DNA from: Epiperipatus broadwayi
Taxonomy: Eukaryota; Onychophora; Udeonychophora; Euonychophora; Peripatidae
NCBI GenBank assembly: GCA_028023455.1
Contig: JAQFVV010006216.1
Coordinates: 2,146,445 to 2,210,444 of the forward strand
Direction: 5' to 3'
DNA length: 64,000 nucleotides
The notes beneath the pieces are model-generated. The model was given only the letters and a program-made list of their open reading frames with translations, made no database searches and had not been told where the DNA came from. Positions 35,411-48,239 of the stretch are shown here, in pieces. The first letter of the stretch is position 1; each line of letters starts with the position of its first letter. The position numbers and the translations under genes were made by a program.

Positions 35411-35423
35411 AAGAGGGAAGGAT
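35411..35423 (+). promoter_or_regulatory. Polypurine tract of element C
   Basis: AAGAGGGAAGGAT directly precedes the 3' LTR start TGTGACC. Confidence 0.75.
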
Positions 35424-38033
35424 TGTGACCTTCAAGGTTGGCACTAAAATGAAATGTGGGAAGTTCACATTTGTGTTAACAATGGCTAAAGATAGTTATC
35501 TGAGAATAATGAATTGAGATGAGTTATGCTATTTGAAATTAGATTTTAAAAAAATTAAACTTTAGTTGGATGTACCAATTGATAGAATTGTAAGTTATAC
35601 ATTTAGTAGTGAAGAGGAAGACAGGAAAATATCAGGGAATGTTGGTATAAGAGTAGAGTTAATAGGAAGGTTATAGCAGGTGTTGTTCATTGGTGTTCTA
35701 GATTATTGTCTACTCCAATCCAAGATTTAGCTTGTATATGGGGATGTATGTTCATTTACAACATTTCATACTTTGTCCATTTTTTTATATAATTACTTAT
35801 AATGTCTAGGTTGTAATAGTAAAATTTATATCCTAAACAAAACAGATATACTCATATTTAATCGATTAAAATGATTTTCTTATTTATATTTTTTTCTTAT
35901 TTACGGGTTATGTATTGTTTCTAATAATACATTTGGAATAGTAAAGATTGTTTATGTTATTGGATAATATTTGTAAATTAATATTTAATATTTGATATTT
36001 TTATTTATATTGTAATACTCTATTGTTGACATTTTAAAAAGCAAGATAGTTTTGGAATGTTGCCAAGTGATTAATAATAATAAAAAAAGAGGGCATGAGT
36101 GTGTGTTGACAAGAAAAGTTTTGAACAGACTACTTAAGAGGAGAAGGATGAACATAAAAAAAGCTCTGACTTTGCCAGCTAGCAATTGGAGTTCGCTATT
36201 AAAATGCCTGAATACCACGTAAGAATATCCATTATAAGTCATTTAACATTTTGTTGTAAGTTGATAATACTTGAATTATGGAAAATATTAGAAATGAAAA
36301 TAATTGTGAGAAAACCCATTCAATACTATTGCAAAACGCTTTATATATTTTCAATTTTTAAAAGCCTATTCTTAAAATTACATAAAGTGAAATTTAAAAA
36401 AATTAATTTATCTAATATAATTTGCTTTCTTAGTAAAAGAATTATAAACTAAAAAATTTATTATTCACCTATATGATTGAAATAAATAATGAAATACATT
36501 ACTGAATGCCAGTTAGTGATCGTCTATAGTAACTGCATACTGACATAGAGAAATTATTAACAATGGGAATAAAAAATATATCAAATTTAAAATTAAAATG
36601 ATAAAACTATAAAACTTTACTATAATTGTTTCACCTAATTGGAGATTTTATTTTGGGTAATTAATAAAATAATTCCAGTGCATGCTAATATATTTATTAT
36701 GTTTATTACAAGATTTTCAATATTGGAAGCTTTTGCAGTTATATCAAGTTATTTTTTAACTGTCAGGATTAATTTTTTTTATTTGTGATTCATTTATTAT
36801 TAATAGAAGCAGCGTATACATCGTATATATATTGTTGACATTTCAAATAATGACTTTCAAGTTAATAACAATTCATCATCTAATGATTACATATCGATAA
36901 GTATTTTTTTTTGTATACTAGAAATGTAATTTTTATATATTTTTTTTAAATCTAATGTAACTGGTTATTATTATTGTAAAACAATATATTGTCTTACATG
37001 GTTTAAAAATCATTCTATACATAAGTTTTAAATTCTTCCTGATCAGAGTGCAATCCAAATGTGTTTCTAAAAAATGCATTATACCAGTTGTTGAAAACAT
37101 TATTCACTTTTACATAAGTTTTATATTTGAATGTGTGTGTAGTTTTTAAACAAATATTATTATTATGGTTTCCAAAAGTATACTTTTGTTTTATTTCAAT
37201 TATTTCATAAATAATTATAAATAGTATGATTGAAAAATGTGTTATATTTATAATATTTTACAGGCACACATATTCGAAAATATAGGTAATAAGGAATAAT
37301 AAAAAAAGAAAAACTATTATTAACGTTAGTGTTTGCAAATGAATATTAAAATCTTTATAACATATCATATTAATATCATATTCATTTCATTTTTTTTAAC
37401 AATTCATTTCTTTCAGTATAAATGAGATGTTAGAGAGAAGTGTACTTTATCTAAGTAAGAAGGGAAGTGGTAGAGTTAATAGCAAGATGTATAAGATATT
37501 TTTTTGTTATTTTGTCTTTTTTTTTGTTATTTTGTCTTTATTTTCAATAAATATTTTATTGAATTAATATCCCATATGAATTGTTTGTATTATATGTTCA
37601 ATTCTCCATTTCCATACATACACACATATGGTTAACATAACATAGTTATAGAATATCTAAATTTGCCAGTATGAGTCAAATTTATTTAATTTGTCTGCAG
37701 TTGATAGATCCCAATATTACAGTGCCAATATTATATTTTACTTTGCTTAGAATGGATGGTGATGTGGATATAAAGTTACCTGGTCTTGTGGCATATGATT
37801 AAATTAGTTTTACAGAATTGTTATTTATAAATGTTCTATTACTCTTATTTGCATCCTATATGAATACCATATCCCATAACCTCAACTGAGCTAAGCCATA
37901 GAATAATTACAGTATAATAATCTTTTAATAAGTTAAAAAGTAATTAGTTATAAATTTTATTCTATCTTGTACAGAATTGGCGCCTGGGCATTTATAAATC
38001 TAATAAAGTGAAGAAGTGAAAAAGACAGGGGTT

Positions 38034-38036
<3 letters not shown>
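35424..38036 (+). repeat. 3' LTR of element C
   Basis: 2613 bp, TGTGACC...GGTTACA, collinear with 25276-27853. It has a segment around 37038-37105 not found in the 5' LTR and lacks a ~60-bp segment present there near 27535. The short frames at 35985-36452 are shadows of AT-rich sequence. Confidence 0.93.

Positions 38037-38081
<45 letters not shown>
38037..38081. repeat. (AT)n tract at the 3' side of element C
   Basis: About 45 bp of pure AT directly after the LTR end GGTTACA, followed by a second shorter tract at 38096-38111. It is the other half of the TA repeat at 25203-25275 split by element C. Confidence 0.97.
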
Positions 38082-38084
<3 letters not shown>

Positions 38085-38111
38085 TATAGTAACAGGATAT
38101 ATATATATATG

Positions 38112-38975
38112 CATTATATTTATACTCTAATACTGAATGTTTTGTAAATATCTAATACTGAATTAAAAGCACTCAAAATGCACAAATAATGAATCATTAA
38201 TTTATTAATATGTTTAATTTAAATATTGAAATAAAATAAGCTTTAAAACAATTATAGAATCGAAGCAAAGATTCTAATCTTTAAATAAAATATAATTTAA
38301 AAAAATCTTTTAATTTTAAATATAATGAAGAGAGTTTTTAATCTTAAAAATAAAAATTACAAACAGATCCATAGGGCAAAATGACCATTGAAAAGATGAT
38401 TATGAAAAAGATAAGAGTCGAGAAATAGAATCAAAAGACTTGCTGTTCCCACCCAAAGATATAGACACAGACCTCAGTGGAAAACCCAAAATCTACTTAG
38501 CCACAATCCCAAAATCTACTTGGCGACAAACTCAATGAACCAATGAAATATAGATATGAAATATGTGAGATTGATCCAGGCATTCCAGAGATAAGATGCC
38601 TCAGGACTATAAAAAGAAAAATCCAACCAAAAGAAATAATTAATTGGAGAATTAAAAAATTAAAGTTTTAAATTCATTCACCGTTTCTGAAAGTAAAAAT
38701 AAAAAATTTAAAAAGCTATTATCACCATCACCAAGAATGTAATCAGTTTCATTGTGCTTCCTTCAGTTAGGCCGGACGGAGCCAGCTTTCATCTCCATGG
38801 ATCCCATCTTCAGAAATCATCGTAAATCTTCATAAATCGTCATAAGACTTCACAGATCTTCGGCATGAAGGAACAAGCTTGGACAAAGGAAAGTATAATT
38901 TATAAATGATAAAAATGAAATCTAAACTCTCTTAAATTTAAAATCTTTGAACTTTATTTGTTTCTAAAAATGAAC
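38112..38975. other. LTR-like stretch without gene
   Basis: AT-rich to 38390, then a more balanced segment 38390-38900 containing a tandem CCCAAAATCTACTTRGC word pair (38485 and 38509), a TATA-like GGACTATAAAAAGAAAAA at 38605 and a repetitive AATC(A/T)TCGTAAATCTTCATAA run at 38812-38850. The layout resembles the promoter part of an LTR, but no second copy exists in the window. Confidence 0.3.
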
Positions 38976-38977
38976 TA

Positions 38978-39940
38978 CACCTGGGTCTCGTTTTATGCGA
39001 TAGATAGGTTCCTCAGAAAACACGCACAAACGAAATCACGCAAAAATAGACGTAACTTACATTGGAAAAGGAGGGATGTGGTCTGTGATTTTTCAAAATT
39101 CACGTAAAAGCACCAACATAAAATTACTTTAAAATTCACACACAAAAAAAATAAGGAAATAAAATATGACTAATAAAAAATTTCAAATATAAAAAAAATT
39201 GATACAAGACAAACTTTTTTTAACTATAATATTTAATTTTATTCAAAACAATATATTTTTATGCATAATTTATAGTACAGTAATTTACATTTTTATACAC
39301 GTTTTAATTATTATTGCTATTTACCAAAAACATGTTTGTTTTTAAATTGGTAAAAAATCAAATTTTGCACAAGAGGAAATACAACTAACACCAACTTCAC
39401 ACTCATGTTGTATCAATGATTTTCTGATAACATAATTAGTAATTAATCTTTGAGATGATGATTTTATTAATTGTTTATGAAGCTCGTGATATCCAGACAT
39501 ACAACCATTTAGCTCTCGTTGGAATTTAAGAGCATGTTAATGATTAGTGTCATTAATATGAAAATAATAATTGATTACGTTTTTTTTAAAAAAGCAAAAA
39601 CAGAATGTGATTTAAAATGCAAAATTAACACGCACAATGTTTGAACAAATTTACATTATAATCTTGTAAAATTTAATGTGTGTATACATAAAATGTGGAA
39701 ATCATGATTTTAATTTCATTATTGCATAAAATCTTACTATTATAAAGCACTGAAAATATTAAAATTACTAAGATGAAAGTCGAATTCCAATAATGTGCTA
39801 TTACTTTCAATATAACGTAAGTGCATGAAATTTATTATTTAAAGTAATAGCGCATTATCGGAGGTTGACTTCGAGTGAAACATAAATTGCATAACTTCAA
39901 AATCGTGTTAAATAAGTCCACGTAAAAAAAGACCCAGGTG
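38978..39940. mobile_element. Non-autonomous DNA transposon, copy 2 (Tc1/mariner, pogo/Tigger-like)
   Basis: CACCTGGGTCTC at the left and GACCCAGGTG at the right, flanked by TA (38976-38977 and 39941-39942). It matches 9825-10692 along its length, with an extra ~95 bp around 39313-39410. No open frame longer than chance. Confidence 0.87.
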
Positions 39941-39942
39941 TA

Positions 39943-41060
39943 TAAACTTTCTTTCCTGAACAAACCTGAACTTTATCTTTTATAAACTTTGCAATTTTAA
40001 ACTCTGATCTAAAGTTAGAACATAATCTCTTAAAATATGTATTGTTTTTTTTTATTCACGCTTAATAAGATTTGTTTGTAATAGAGTAGGGGTTTGCGAT
40101 TGCAAACATAAAATTGAAAATTATACATATCATTATTTGTGCATTATTAAATTTTAAAAATACCTTAAAAATAGTATTTGTGGTAAAAAAAATAAGTTAA
40201 ATATGTGTCATTTTAAAATGATTTAAAACATTAAACTAAAGATTTTTTTAAAGAATTAAATTATTAAATTAACTTAAATTTAAATTGAGTATAGATGGCT
40301 GCTAGACTCGTTTATGTTAGTTTAATTGGGTTTTGACTTCAGACTATTTTTTACATAGTTGTGTCAATGCTGCTGGAGAGATATATGGTTGTTTACATCA
40401 ATGTAATGTGAAGTGTGTTAGCACATAAGGGCGACGAGTCCAACTGAATGCATGACCCCAAAGAGGTAGTCATACTGTTGCAATGGACACAGATGTTATT
40501 TCCTACACCATTGACCCATTCCAGCTCTGTGGATTGAAACGATAAGCTGGCAAGATAGACCACTCTCCCATCCATACATAGCATTATTCTCTTTATTATA
40601 TTACATGCATGATTCTTTTGCCAGACAGATGTACATTTCTGTACTGGATTAATGTCATGTTTTCTCCAATAATATCACGCTGTTCAGATGCACATTTATC
40701 AGCATGATTCTATGCTAACATGTTCACTTTGCATTGGTTGCTGATATATATCTGGAAGCAAGCATTGGTGTGGCTGCGGAATTTTAGCCTGGAGTCAAAT
40801 GTTTTGAAAATCTTTTGAGTGCGTTGTCTAGGTGGCTCATTTATACTCAACATTCTAAGATTAAAAATTAAAGTAAAAATAAAAATGAAACATAAAACAA
40901 TTTTTTTTTTACATATTTTTTTTAAGTTTGTGTGTTGTTACATATATATATATATACGTAAATAAAATCGTTTGTGTTATTAATACTAACAGTGATCTAG
41001 TGATTGTTTTTATTATCTTTATTAAAAGAAATATATTTAATAAATGTTTTAAACCTCTGC
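39943..41060. other. No confident gene; balanced-composition patch at 40330-40850
   Basis: A minus-strand frame 40393-40584 (63 codons, with LASLSFQSTELEWVNGVGNN) falls in a patch of more balanced composition. It has the look of an old coding or repeat fragment but I do not recognise it and see no splice structure. The rest is AT-rich; a TA tract lies at 40938-40955. Confidence 0.3.
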
Positions 41061-41155
41061 TACTTCTTGAGCTAGTGACTAGGGCTGGCGGTTGTGATCT
41101 TAACAGCACATATCTGTCTATTTTATAAATTTTCTAGGTTCAAATGGCCTAGTGG
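41061..41155 (+). repeat. Possible degraded tRNA-type SINE head
   Basis: GAGCTAGTGACTAGGGCTGG at about 41069 resembles a tRNA A-box region, and TAGGTTCAAATGGCC near 41138 resembles a B box, but their spacing is long (about 65 bp). TGGCCTAGTGG at 41147 also fits an A-box pattern. A TA tract follows at about 41213. Support is weak. Confidence 0.25.
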
Positions 41156-41337
41156 TGCCCTGTATGGCAGATATGGTAAGACTGTAAATTTCACTTCTTT
41201 CCCGGCCATTATAATATATATATATATGTTTTGTTTATATATAAGGGCTCAGATGAGATGATATTTTTATATACATATTGTGCTATGTTTAATAAACCCT
41301 AAGTTAATAAAGTTATGGAATAAATGTTGAACTTTCC

Positions 41338-41470
41338 AGGCTAGGATAAGCCTTATATTAATAAAAAAAACTCGAGCAATTGATGCCTTAAGTTATTAAA
41401 AAGCTCAGGTAGTTGATATAGCTAATAAACAAGTAGCCCAAGTAATTGATGTTCCTCATAAAAGACATGG
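41338..41470. repeat. Degenerate tandem repeat, about 33-bp period, four units
   Basis: Units near 41340 (GCTAGGATAAGCCTTATATT), 41373 (GAGCAATTGATGCCTTAAGT), 41405 (CAGGTAGTTGATATAGCTAA) and 41441 (CAAGTAATTGATGTTCCTCA) each end in AATAAA-like runs. Confidence 0.5.
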
Positions 41471-42389
41471 TTTAAAATAAAGTGAATAAATCCTTATAGC
41501 ATAGTGGGAAGAAGCTCTTGATATCGTCTTCTGTATGATTTTGTTTGTTGATCCAATCTTAAAGAAATACATCTATAACCTAAATTATTAATGTAACAAG
41601 ATATCTACAATTTATTTATTTATTTATCTATTGATTTAATTTCATAACAGCTTTGTACAATTCCTATGTAAAATATAAACTGCAAGTTATCTGTATTGTC
41701 AGTAAATATTGTATTTGATTTATATTTTAAAAAAGTAGAACATTTGAAAAAAAAAACAGTTTTGTTTTCCATATATATATATATATTTGTGCTATACCTT
41801 GGAATAAAGCTTATATCATTTGTTTTATATAAAAGAATGACTTTGAGTTTTATTTGAAATTTATTAATATCTGGGGTTTTTTTCTCTTTTTAGTATATCA
41901 ATTATTAATTTTGACAAGTTCATCCATTTGAGTATATGATAATCTTGTGTTAGTAGATTATTTTCACAAACCATAAGTAATGAAAATATTAAATTACATG
42001 TAATCTTACTTGTGAATAAATTTTGGATTCAATAAAATTCACTTTCTTCCAATTTATATTTAGTAACTAATCTAATTGTTAGTTAAGTTATCCCTGAGAA
42101 TTAATCAGCAATATGCCTTAGTCAATACTCTGTAGTAGTTAAGTTTATTTTGTATAGCTAGCCGAAATAACAATACAAGTAATAATTAAAGTACATTCAG
42201 TCCTGAGTAATATATTTGTTTTTATAGTATAGGTCATTTATTATCAGTAACTTTCTAAATTATTAATTTGTTCAAATAAAGTTAGACATTATAACCTGAT
42301 TTATTGTAATTCATATTCAATGGCTGGAATTAGTATATTTTATTATATTCACTTTTAAGGCAATTTCTTTTCTCTTGACACATATATGC
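41471..42389. other. AT-rich stretch, no gene recognised
   Basis: Contains a TTTA run near 41610 and a TA tract at 41771-41786. Nothing else was supported. Confidence 0.4.
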
Positions 42390-42561
42390 CATGCTATTAC
42401 ACGTGCTATTACATTTATATGTATCATATTTATAATAATTTTAATGATGGAAGCTATGTCATTTCTTCATGCATTGCATAGACGTTACTATTACAAATGT
42501 TTTTCCCGATGATTGGGCCATTTCAATTGTTAAGACCTTTATATATATATATATATATATA
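42390..42561 (+). repeat. PBS-like modules followed by a TA tract
   Basis: GCTATTACACGTGCTATTAC near 42394 and TACTATTACAAATG TTTTTCCCGATGATTGGGCC at 42488-42521 follow the TTACA...CCAA.GATTGGGG scheme seen in the element B leader. The segment ends in (TA)n at 42539-42561, after which ATTGTGCCC begins, similar to the LTR start TTGTGACC of element C. Confidence 0.4.
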
Positions 42562-45500
42562 TTGTGCCCTTTTCTATAGGCCAGTAATAGTTCATAACAG
42601 TCAATTACTAAAAATTTTAAATTTTAGAATATGTTCTTTTAATACATTAATTATAGTAAGTCAATTATATCTTTAAAGTACAATTTGAGATTAAAGCAAA
42701 TACGTAGTATATAAAGTTATAGCGAATCATTTAAAAATAGTTATATAAAGCTTTAAATATTGTTTCATATGGTTGTAAAAGCTGGCCATATTAAATAACA
42801 CAGCTATAAATATTAAAAGTATATTTAATAAATTCGATTTTAATAGTTTAAAACTTATAGTTAATAAATGCTATGTTTAAATTTATAATCATATTTAATA
42901 ATCAAAATTAATATAGTATATTTTTAAAATAAACTTTATGATGGTGAAAATTATATCTAATTCTATATTTTCTAAATTGTTCTTCCAAATTTTTTATAAT
43001 TATTTTATATAATAAGTGTATCAATTTTATAAATCTAGGCAGAGAAATAGATTGAAAATCGTCTGTCAAAGTTATTAATCATGTGACTTTTAATGTATAC
43101 TTTCACACACACGCTTGTTAGAATTTAATAACAAAGTTTGTGGATTATAGAGTTGGATATAATAATTATTTATCATAGAAGTGAATATTAAAATATTAAA
43201 TAGTTATTTCCAAATGCTTAAATGATGTAATAAAGATGAATACATTCATAATATAAAAATTAAATATTTTATTTAAATAAAAATAGATAAATTGAATATT
43301 AAGAAATGGAATAAGTTATTAAATGTTATTTTAAAAGTTATTTTAAAAGATTAAATAATTTAAATAAAGTTATAATTGAATTAAAAGTGGTATTTTAAAT
43401 AATATTTTAATTTCATTACGTCATAATTTCTAATTTTGAAATTCAATTCTACTTGAAATTAAAAATATGTAAATTTGTTCTCAAGTTAAAGTAAGAATCA
43501 ACCAATCAAATGAGGTATTCTTACAGACTATAAATATGAATTGCATGGGGGTATAAGGGGAGATTAATAATGTATTGAAACCGGAGAAAGGTAAATTATA
43601 ACTATCAAAAAGATAGTATTTTTAAAATCTTTTAATTTAGTCAATTTTTTTTAGTACTTTCTTATAACTTTATCTGCAAAAAACTAATTGATAATTTTAA
43701 AAGTATTTTTTGCAAAAGAGAGTTTTAAAATTTAATAATTTAGAAACTTCGTGGAAATGATTTTCTAATTTTTAAAGTACTTACCAGTTGTATTTTATCT
43801 AAAAGTTTAACCTAAACTACGCAATAAAAAATGGATATACTGTGGAATAAAAGGGATAAAAATTGTAATACTGTAAAAATGTTTGGAGTATTTATTGATA
43901 CAGCTTTATTAATATTTCACTGGAGAACTGTTTTGGTACATAAAAAAAAACACAGCTCGGACATTATACGGAGACTAAAAAAATGTATTGAAACATATTA
44001 TTTATAAGCTGATCCAAGATTTATTTTTAAAATAGTAATAAGACAATTATATTTCATGAATTATTTTATAGAATATTATATTCAAAGGAGTAAAATGTTA
44101 TATACTTTCTGAAGGTAACATTTTTAAAAAAATTTTCAAAAATTTAAGAAAGAACCCAGGAGAATATGTTATAGAAGTGTTTTTGATATTAAAATATCCG
44201 TTCTTAGAATTATTTAAAAATGCATTTAGAAAAGATTTGTTTAAAAGTACTTGAAGTTTTTTTTATTTTAAAAGAGATTTATAAAAAATACCAAACAAAA
44301 GTTTAAATGTATCAAGAAGGAAACTTATATAAAAAAGTGAACATATAGTTGAATAAAAGATGGATCCATGGAAATACAAATAGTACTTAAAAGTTTATCG
44401 AATATTTTTTTTTAAAGTTAAATTAGATGGATTGATGCATCGGATATGCAGAGAATATTGGTAGAGAAGATTAAGAAGCTTCACGAGATTAATTAATATT
44501 ATGATTAAATAATTATCATCCTAAATACTAAAACCAAGGATTATTTTCTATAAATTTCACTAAATGGATTAATAATTATTTTTATTTTAAACTTAAACAT
44601 GCTTGGAGAACATTTTTAAAACTCTAGAGAAAATAATAAGCATTATGGACTTATCAGGAACTATCGGCAAGAAAATATGTAATTATAGTTTTGATTCCTT
44701 TTATTTTGTTAACCTAGTTTAAATCTAAATTTTTATATAAGATTAGGAAAAACATAAAAACATTAATTTATTAATATTAAAATTTTATAATATAACAATC
44801 TAATAATTTAGCTAAAAATATTTTAATATAAAGTGTATGGGTGTGAATTTTTTTTATATCTGCAATGCTCAAGTGGATAAAGGAAGCCTACTGAACACGA
44901 TGACTAGATAAAGGTTATTGGTAATAATAATAACTATTGATAATTTATAATGTACATTTTTTTTGTTTTCTTTAGATCATCCATAAATTGGAAGAATGAA
45001 GTCAAAAGTTTTTTTACTTATATGTACCGCATTTCATACAACATTTTAAAAAAACATTATGAGATAGGATTGATTTGGAAATATGCATACGACAATTTTT
45101 TTTTTATTAGTGATATAATCCAACATAACAAATAATTATGTGATTCTTTTAAAATTTTCATGTTATTGGATATTCAAATATTGTCTAAGTAGATTGTATG
45201 TGATTAGACATATAGAATAATGAAATAAGCAGACATTTCTTGTGGAACAGCTAGATTGTTTAACTATTAATGAATTTTATTTATTGTTTTTGTAAATGCA
45301 GATAGTTATTTATCGATGTAAGATGTAGAAAAATCTTGAGAAATAATGTTGAGATAGTGGCTTGGAAGTACTTAGTGAACAGGAAACCAAGATGATGTTT
45401 TAAGAAATAGGATGTTATAAGGAATGGAAATAATATTTAGTCTTTATGTGGTTATCAGCATAGTTAACATAGCCCTATGACTGATACACATTTTATTTGG

Positions 45501-47515
45501 ACAGTGTTTATATTTCTTTAAATATTTGATGTTCTAATAAAGCTGAAGAAATAGCTTTAACATTGTCCCTGTACTAGAGGATATTAGGCAGTTAAATGTC
45601 ATACCTCTTCGCACTGTGCCATGATTTTGAGATATGTTAAGAGTAATACTCTAGCTTTCTTCCTTAATCCTATGCATCTGGTTTCGCTATCTTTATTTCA
45701 TGTAATTGCATCGTTCAGTAAGATATGGTTAAGAGAAATGACAAATAATTTAGAACTTAGGTTATGTTATCGTTTTGTATCAGATTGGTTTATTTGCTTA
45801 GAAGGAATAGGATGTTATAACTTAAAATTGAAGATCCAAAGTATCCTAAGGAAAGAAAGGAATCATAGAATATATTTTGAATTTTATTTCAGAAATGAAA
45901 TATAAACTTTTTTAAAATAAAGTATCTAAACAAATATATTTTCTTTAAAGTGATAATAATTTTAAATGCTTTAGTATTATTTTTTTTAAGGGAAAATAAG
46001 TATTGCATATTTTAAAATACAATAGTACAAAGTAAATTATGTAAACAATATGCATAGTATATTTTTTGTTTATTGATTAACAGACATGTATTGATGATTA
46101 CACTTATATCATACTAAAGTAAGGCTTAAAGAAGAATATATTATGATTAGTAAACATTGTGTGATAAATACTAAAATCTAGTATTGAATTTTGGATAATA
46201 TTTTGTGTAACATCTTTGACTTTGCAAGATGAAATTTTTTTTAATATTTTGAGAAATCCATACTCATTATAAAATTTTGTTTTCTATAGAATGTTTTTCT
46301 AAGTATGAATTTTTTAAAATAAGATAGTTTAATAATATTAAGGATAAAATGCTGTTGCTAATAAAGTAGATAAATATATTTGTAGTAAGTTAACCATAAT
46401 GAGAAACCAAATAGTAACATTTTTTTTTTAAATTTTGTTCCAAATCTAAATAAAGATATAATTGAAATATAAATTATTTTTTTTATAACCCAGTAGATCA
46501 AACTGTAAAGTAAAAAAGTTAAGGATATCCACTGTAAATAATGTAAATAAATTGTTTATTTATTTGTTGTTAGTAATAAACTTTGTTAAATTTTGTTATT
46601 TCAAAAATTTTGTGTCCGAGTTATTTATTTCTCCACATCGCTGCATGAAATCATGATATATGCATAATAATCGAAACAAATATATAATTTTGCACAAAAG
46701 ATAAATAGAGAATTATTTTTAAGAATTTTAAATATTTTATTGGTATTCATTATAATTAAATAATCATAATCTTACATTATTTTATTGGTCATAAATCAGT
46801 TATCACAATATTATATTAAAATATATGCTATCAGTTGCCACACATATTTTGTTTGTCAGATTATTAAAATGCTACCATGTATTTATTATATCATTACATG
46901 AAGATATAAGATCATATTATATTATTTCATTATTTTATTATGGTAATAAAATTATAGTAAAAAGAAAAGATATCCAGTAGTAATTAAACAATGAAGAATA
47001 TTATTGTTATTTATTATTATTAGTTTCAGTGTAGTAGATTATGACATAAAATCCCTTCTCATATTTTACTACCGTATTTTTAAATTAACTTAGAATAAAC
47101 TTTATGAACCTGAGATTATTTTATTGAGCTAAATTATTACAAATAGAAGATTAAGATTTAATTATTAGTTTAATCTTAGTGAGTAGAAGTTATTAAAGTT
47201 GTAAGAATACTAGGAGTTTGTTATTTGAAATAGTAATAAGGGGGAATAGTGTTCTTATGCCATTGAAGTAGTATCCTGTGGGATATTGGCTCAATGTAAT
47301 CTATCTTGTCACCTGTATTTTCACTTCAAGTCTCATGAAAATATTAAATATTTATTTAATTTATTTTTATAAACTGAACCTTATTTGTATTTTAAATTTG
47401 AGCTAGTGAAATATTTTAATTTTAATGCTGAATATTTTAGTTATTAATTATTAACTGAGATAGAAACCGTTTTATTTCATATCATATATTATCTGGAAGT
47501 GAGGATGCAGGAGAG
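42562..47515. other. Long AT-rich stretch, no gene recognised
   Basis: Extremely AT-rich, with many short frames only. TATAAATATGAATTGCATGG near 43531 could be a promoter-like TATA region. GCAATGCTCAAGTGGATAAAGG near 44863 resembles a tRNA A-box segment but has no B box. The 94-codon frame at 45621-45905 has no domain I recognise. Confidence 0.4.
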
Positions 47516-47527
47516 CAAGGTTAGAAT

Positions 47528-47706
47528 ATATATATATCATACTATTACAATTGCCTCCCAATGATTGGGGCGAATTCATCTTTCTTCATTTAGATTATAT
47601 ATATACTATTACAATTGGCACTACCAACTGGGGCAATTGTATTTCTATTACATTTCTATTGCACCATTATTACATATCATTACAATATATATATATATAT
47701 AGGAAG
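47528..47706 (+). repeat. PBS-like modules between TA tracts
   Basis: TACTATTACAATTGCCTCCC followed by AATGATTGGGGCGAATTC (from 47541) and TACTATTACAATTGGCACTA followed by CCAACTGGGGCAATTG (from 47604) are two clear copies about 64 bp apart, with weaker ones at 47645-47690 ending in ATTACAATATATAT. TA tracts lie before, between and after. Confidence 0.5.
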
Positions 47707-48239
47707 ATTAAGAATGTCCTTGACTCTCTTATGTTTTGAAAAGTACATATGTGTTACTACACCTCTGTGTTCTATAAATATAATTTTGTATTTTAGCACT
47801 TTATAGGCACACTCCATGATCAGAAAGAACCAACCATTACAATATATATATATATGATTTTAATTTATATTCTCTTGTTAATAAATTTGAATTAATTTAA
47901 AACAAATAAACATGTTTGGTTATCATTTAAATGGTACTTAGATAAGATAAGACTCATGAGTGGATTATACTACATAATTCATTAGAAGCAGTTATAAAAT
48001 AGATTGAAAGTTCAACTATAGGATGGATAAAAGAATGTAATTACATATCATTTTCTTTGTATTTAATTTAATGTTTATTATCTGAACAAATAAATTGATT
48101 TTGTAATATTAGTGAGTATTTAATCATATTATTAATAAGAGCATATTGATATTAGTCGAATAGCATAGCTAAGTTATAATCATTTTTTATTTAGTTATAA
48201 TTAAAAATCAATTAGTGAGTCATATATTTATTTAGATAT
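47707..48239. other. AT-rich stretch, no gene recognised
   Basis: A further CATTACAATATATATATAT junction occurs at 47836-47854. No coding sequence was supported. Confidence 0.4.

Larger units (their letters stand above)
25276..38036 (+). mobile_element. Element C: 12.8-kb Ty3-type LTR retrotransposon, decayed
   Basis: Direct LTRs of about 2.6 kb (25276-27853 and 35424-38036) with ends TGTGACC...GGTTACA flank a 7.57-kb interior with gag, protease, reverse transcriptase, RNase H and integrase in the Ty3/gypsy order. The flanking 4 bp are ATAT on both sides, compatible with a target duplication but not provable inside (TA)n. Coding is broken by many frame changes and stops, and the reverse transcriptase catalytic motif is altered. 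LTR difference is about 4-5% in a 300-bp sample. The integrase carries SNPSERIMREL, a motif typical of one branch of animal Ty3-type elements. No envelope gene is visible. Confidence 0.93.

Noticed and set aside
38112-38975. Solo LTR
   Set aside because: TATA-like and G+C-richer patch only; no TG...CA borders with target duplication and no second copy in the window.
45621-45905. 94-codon frame
   Set aside because: No domain, no splice context, composition near background; treated as chance.
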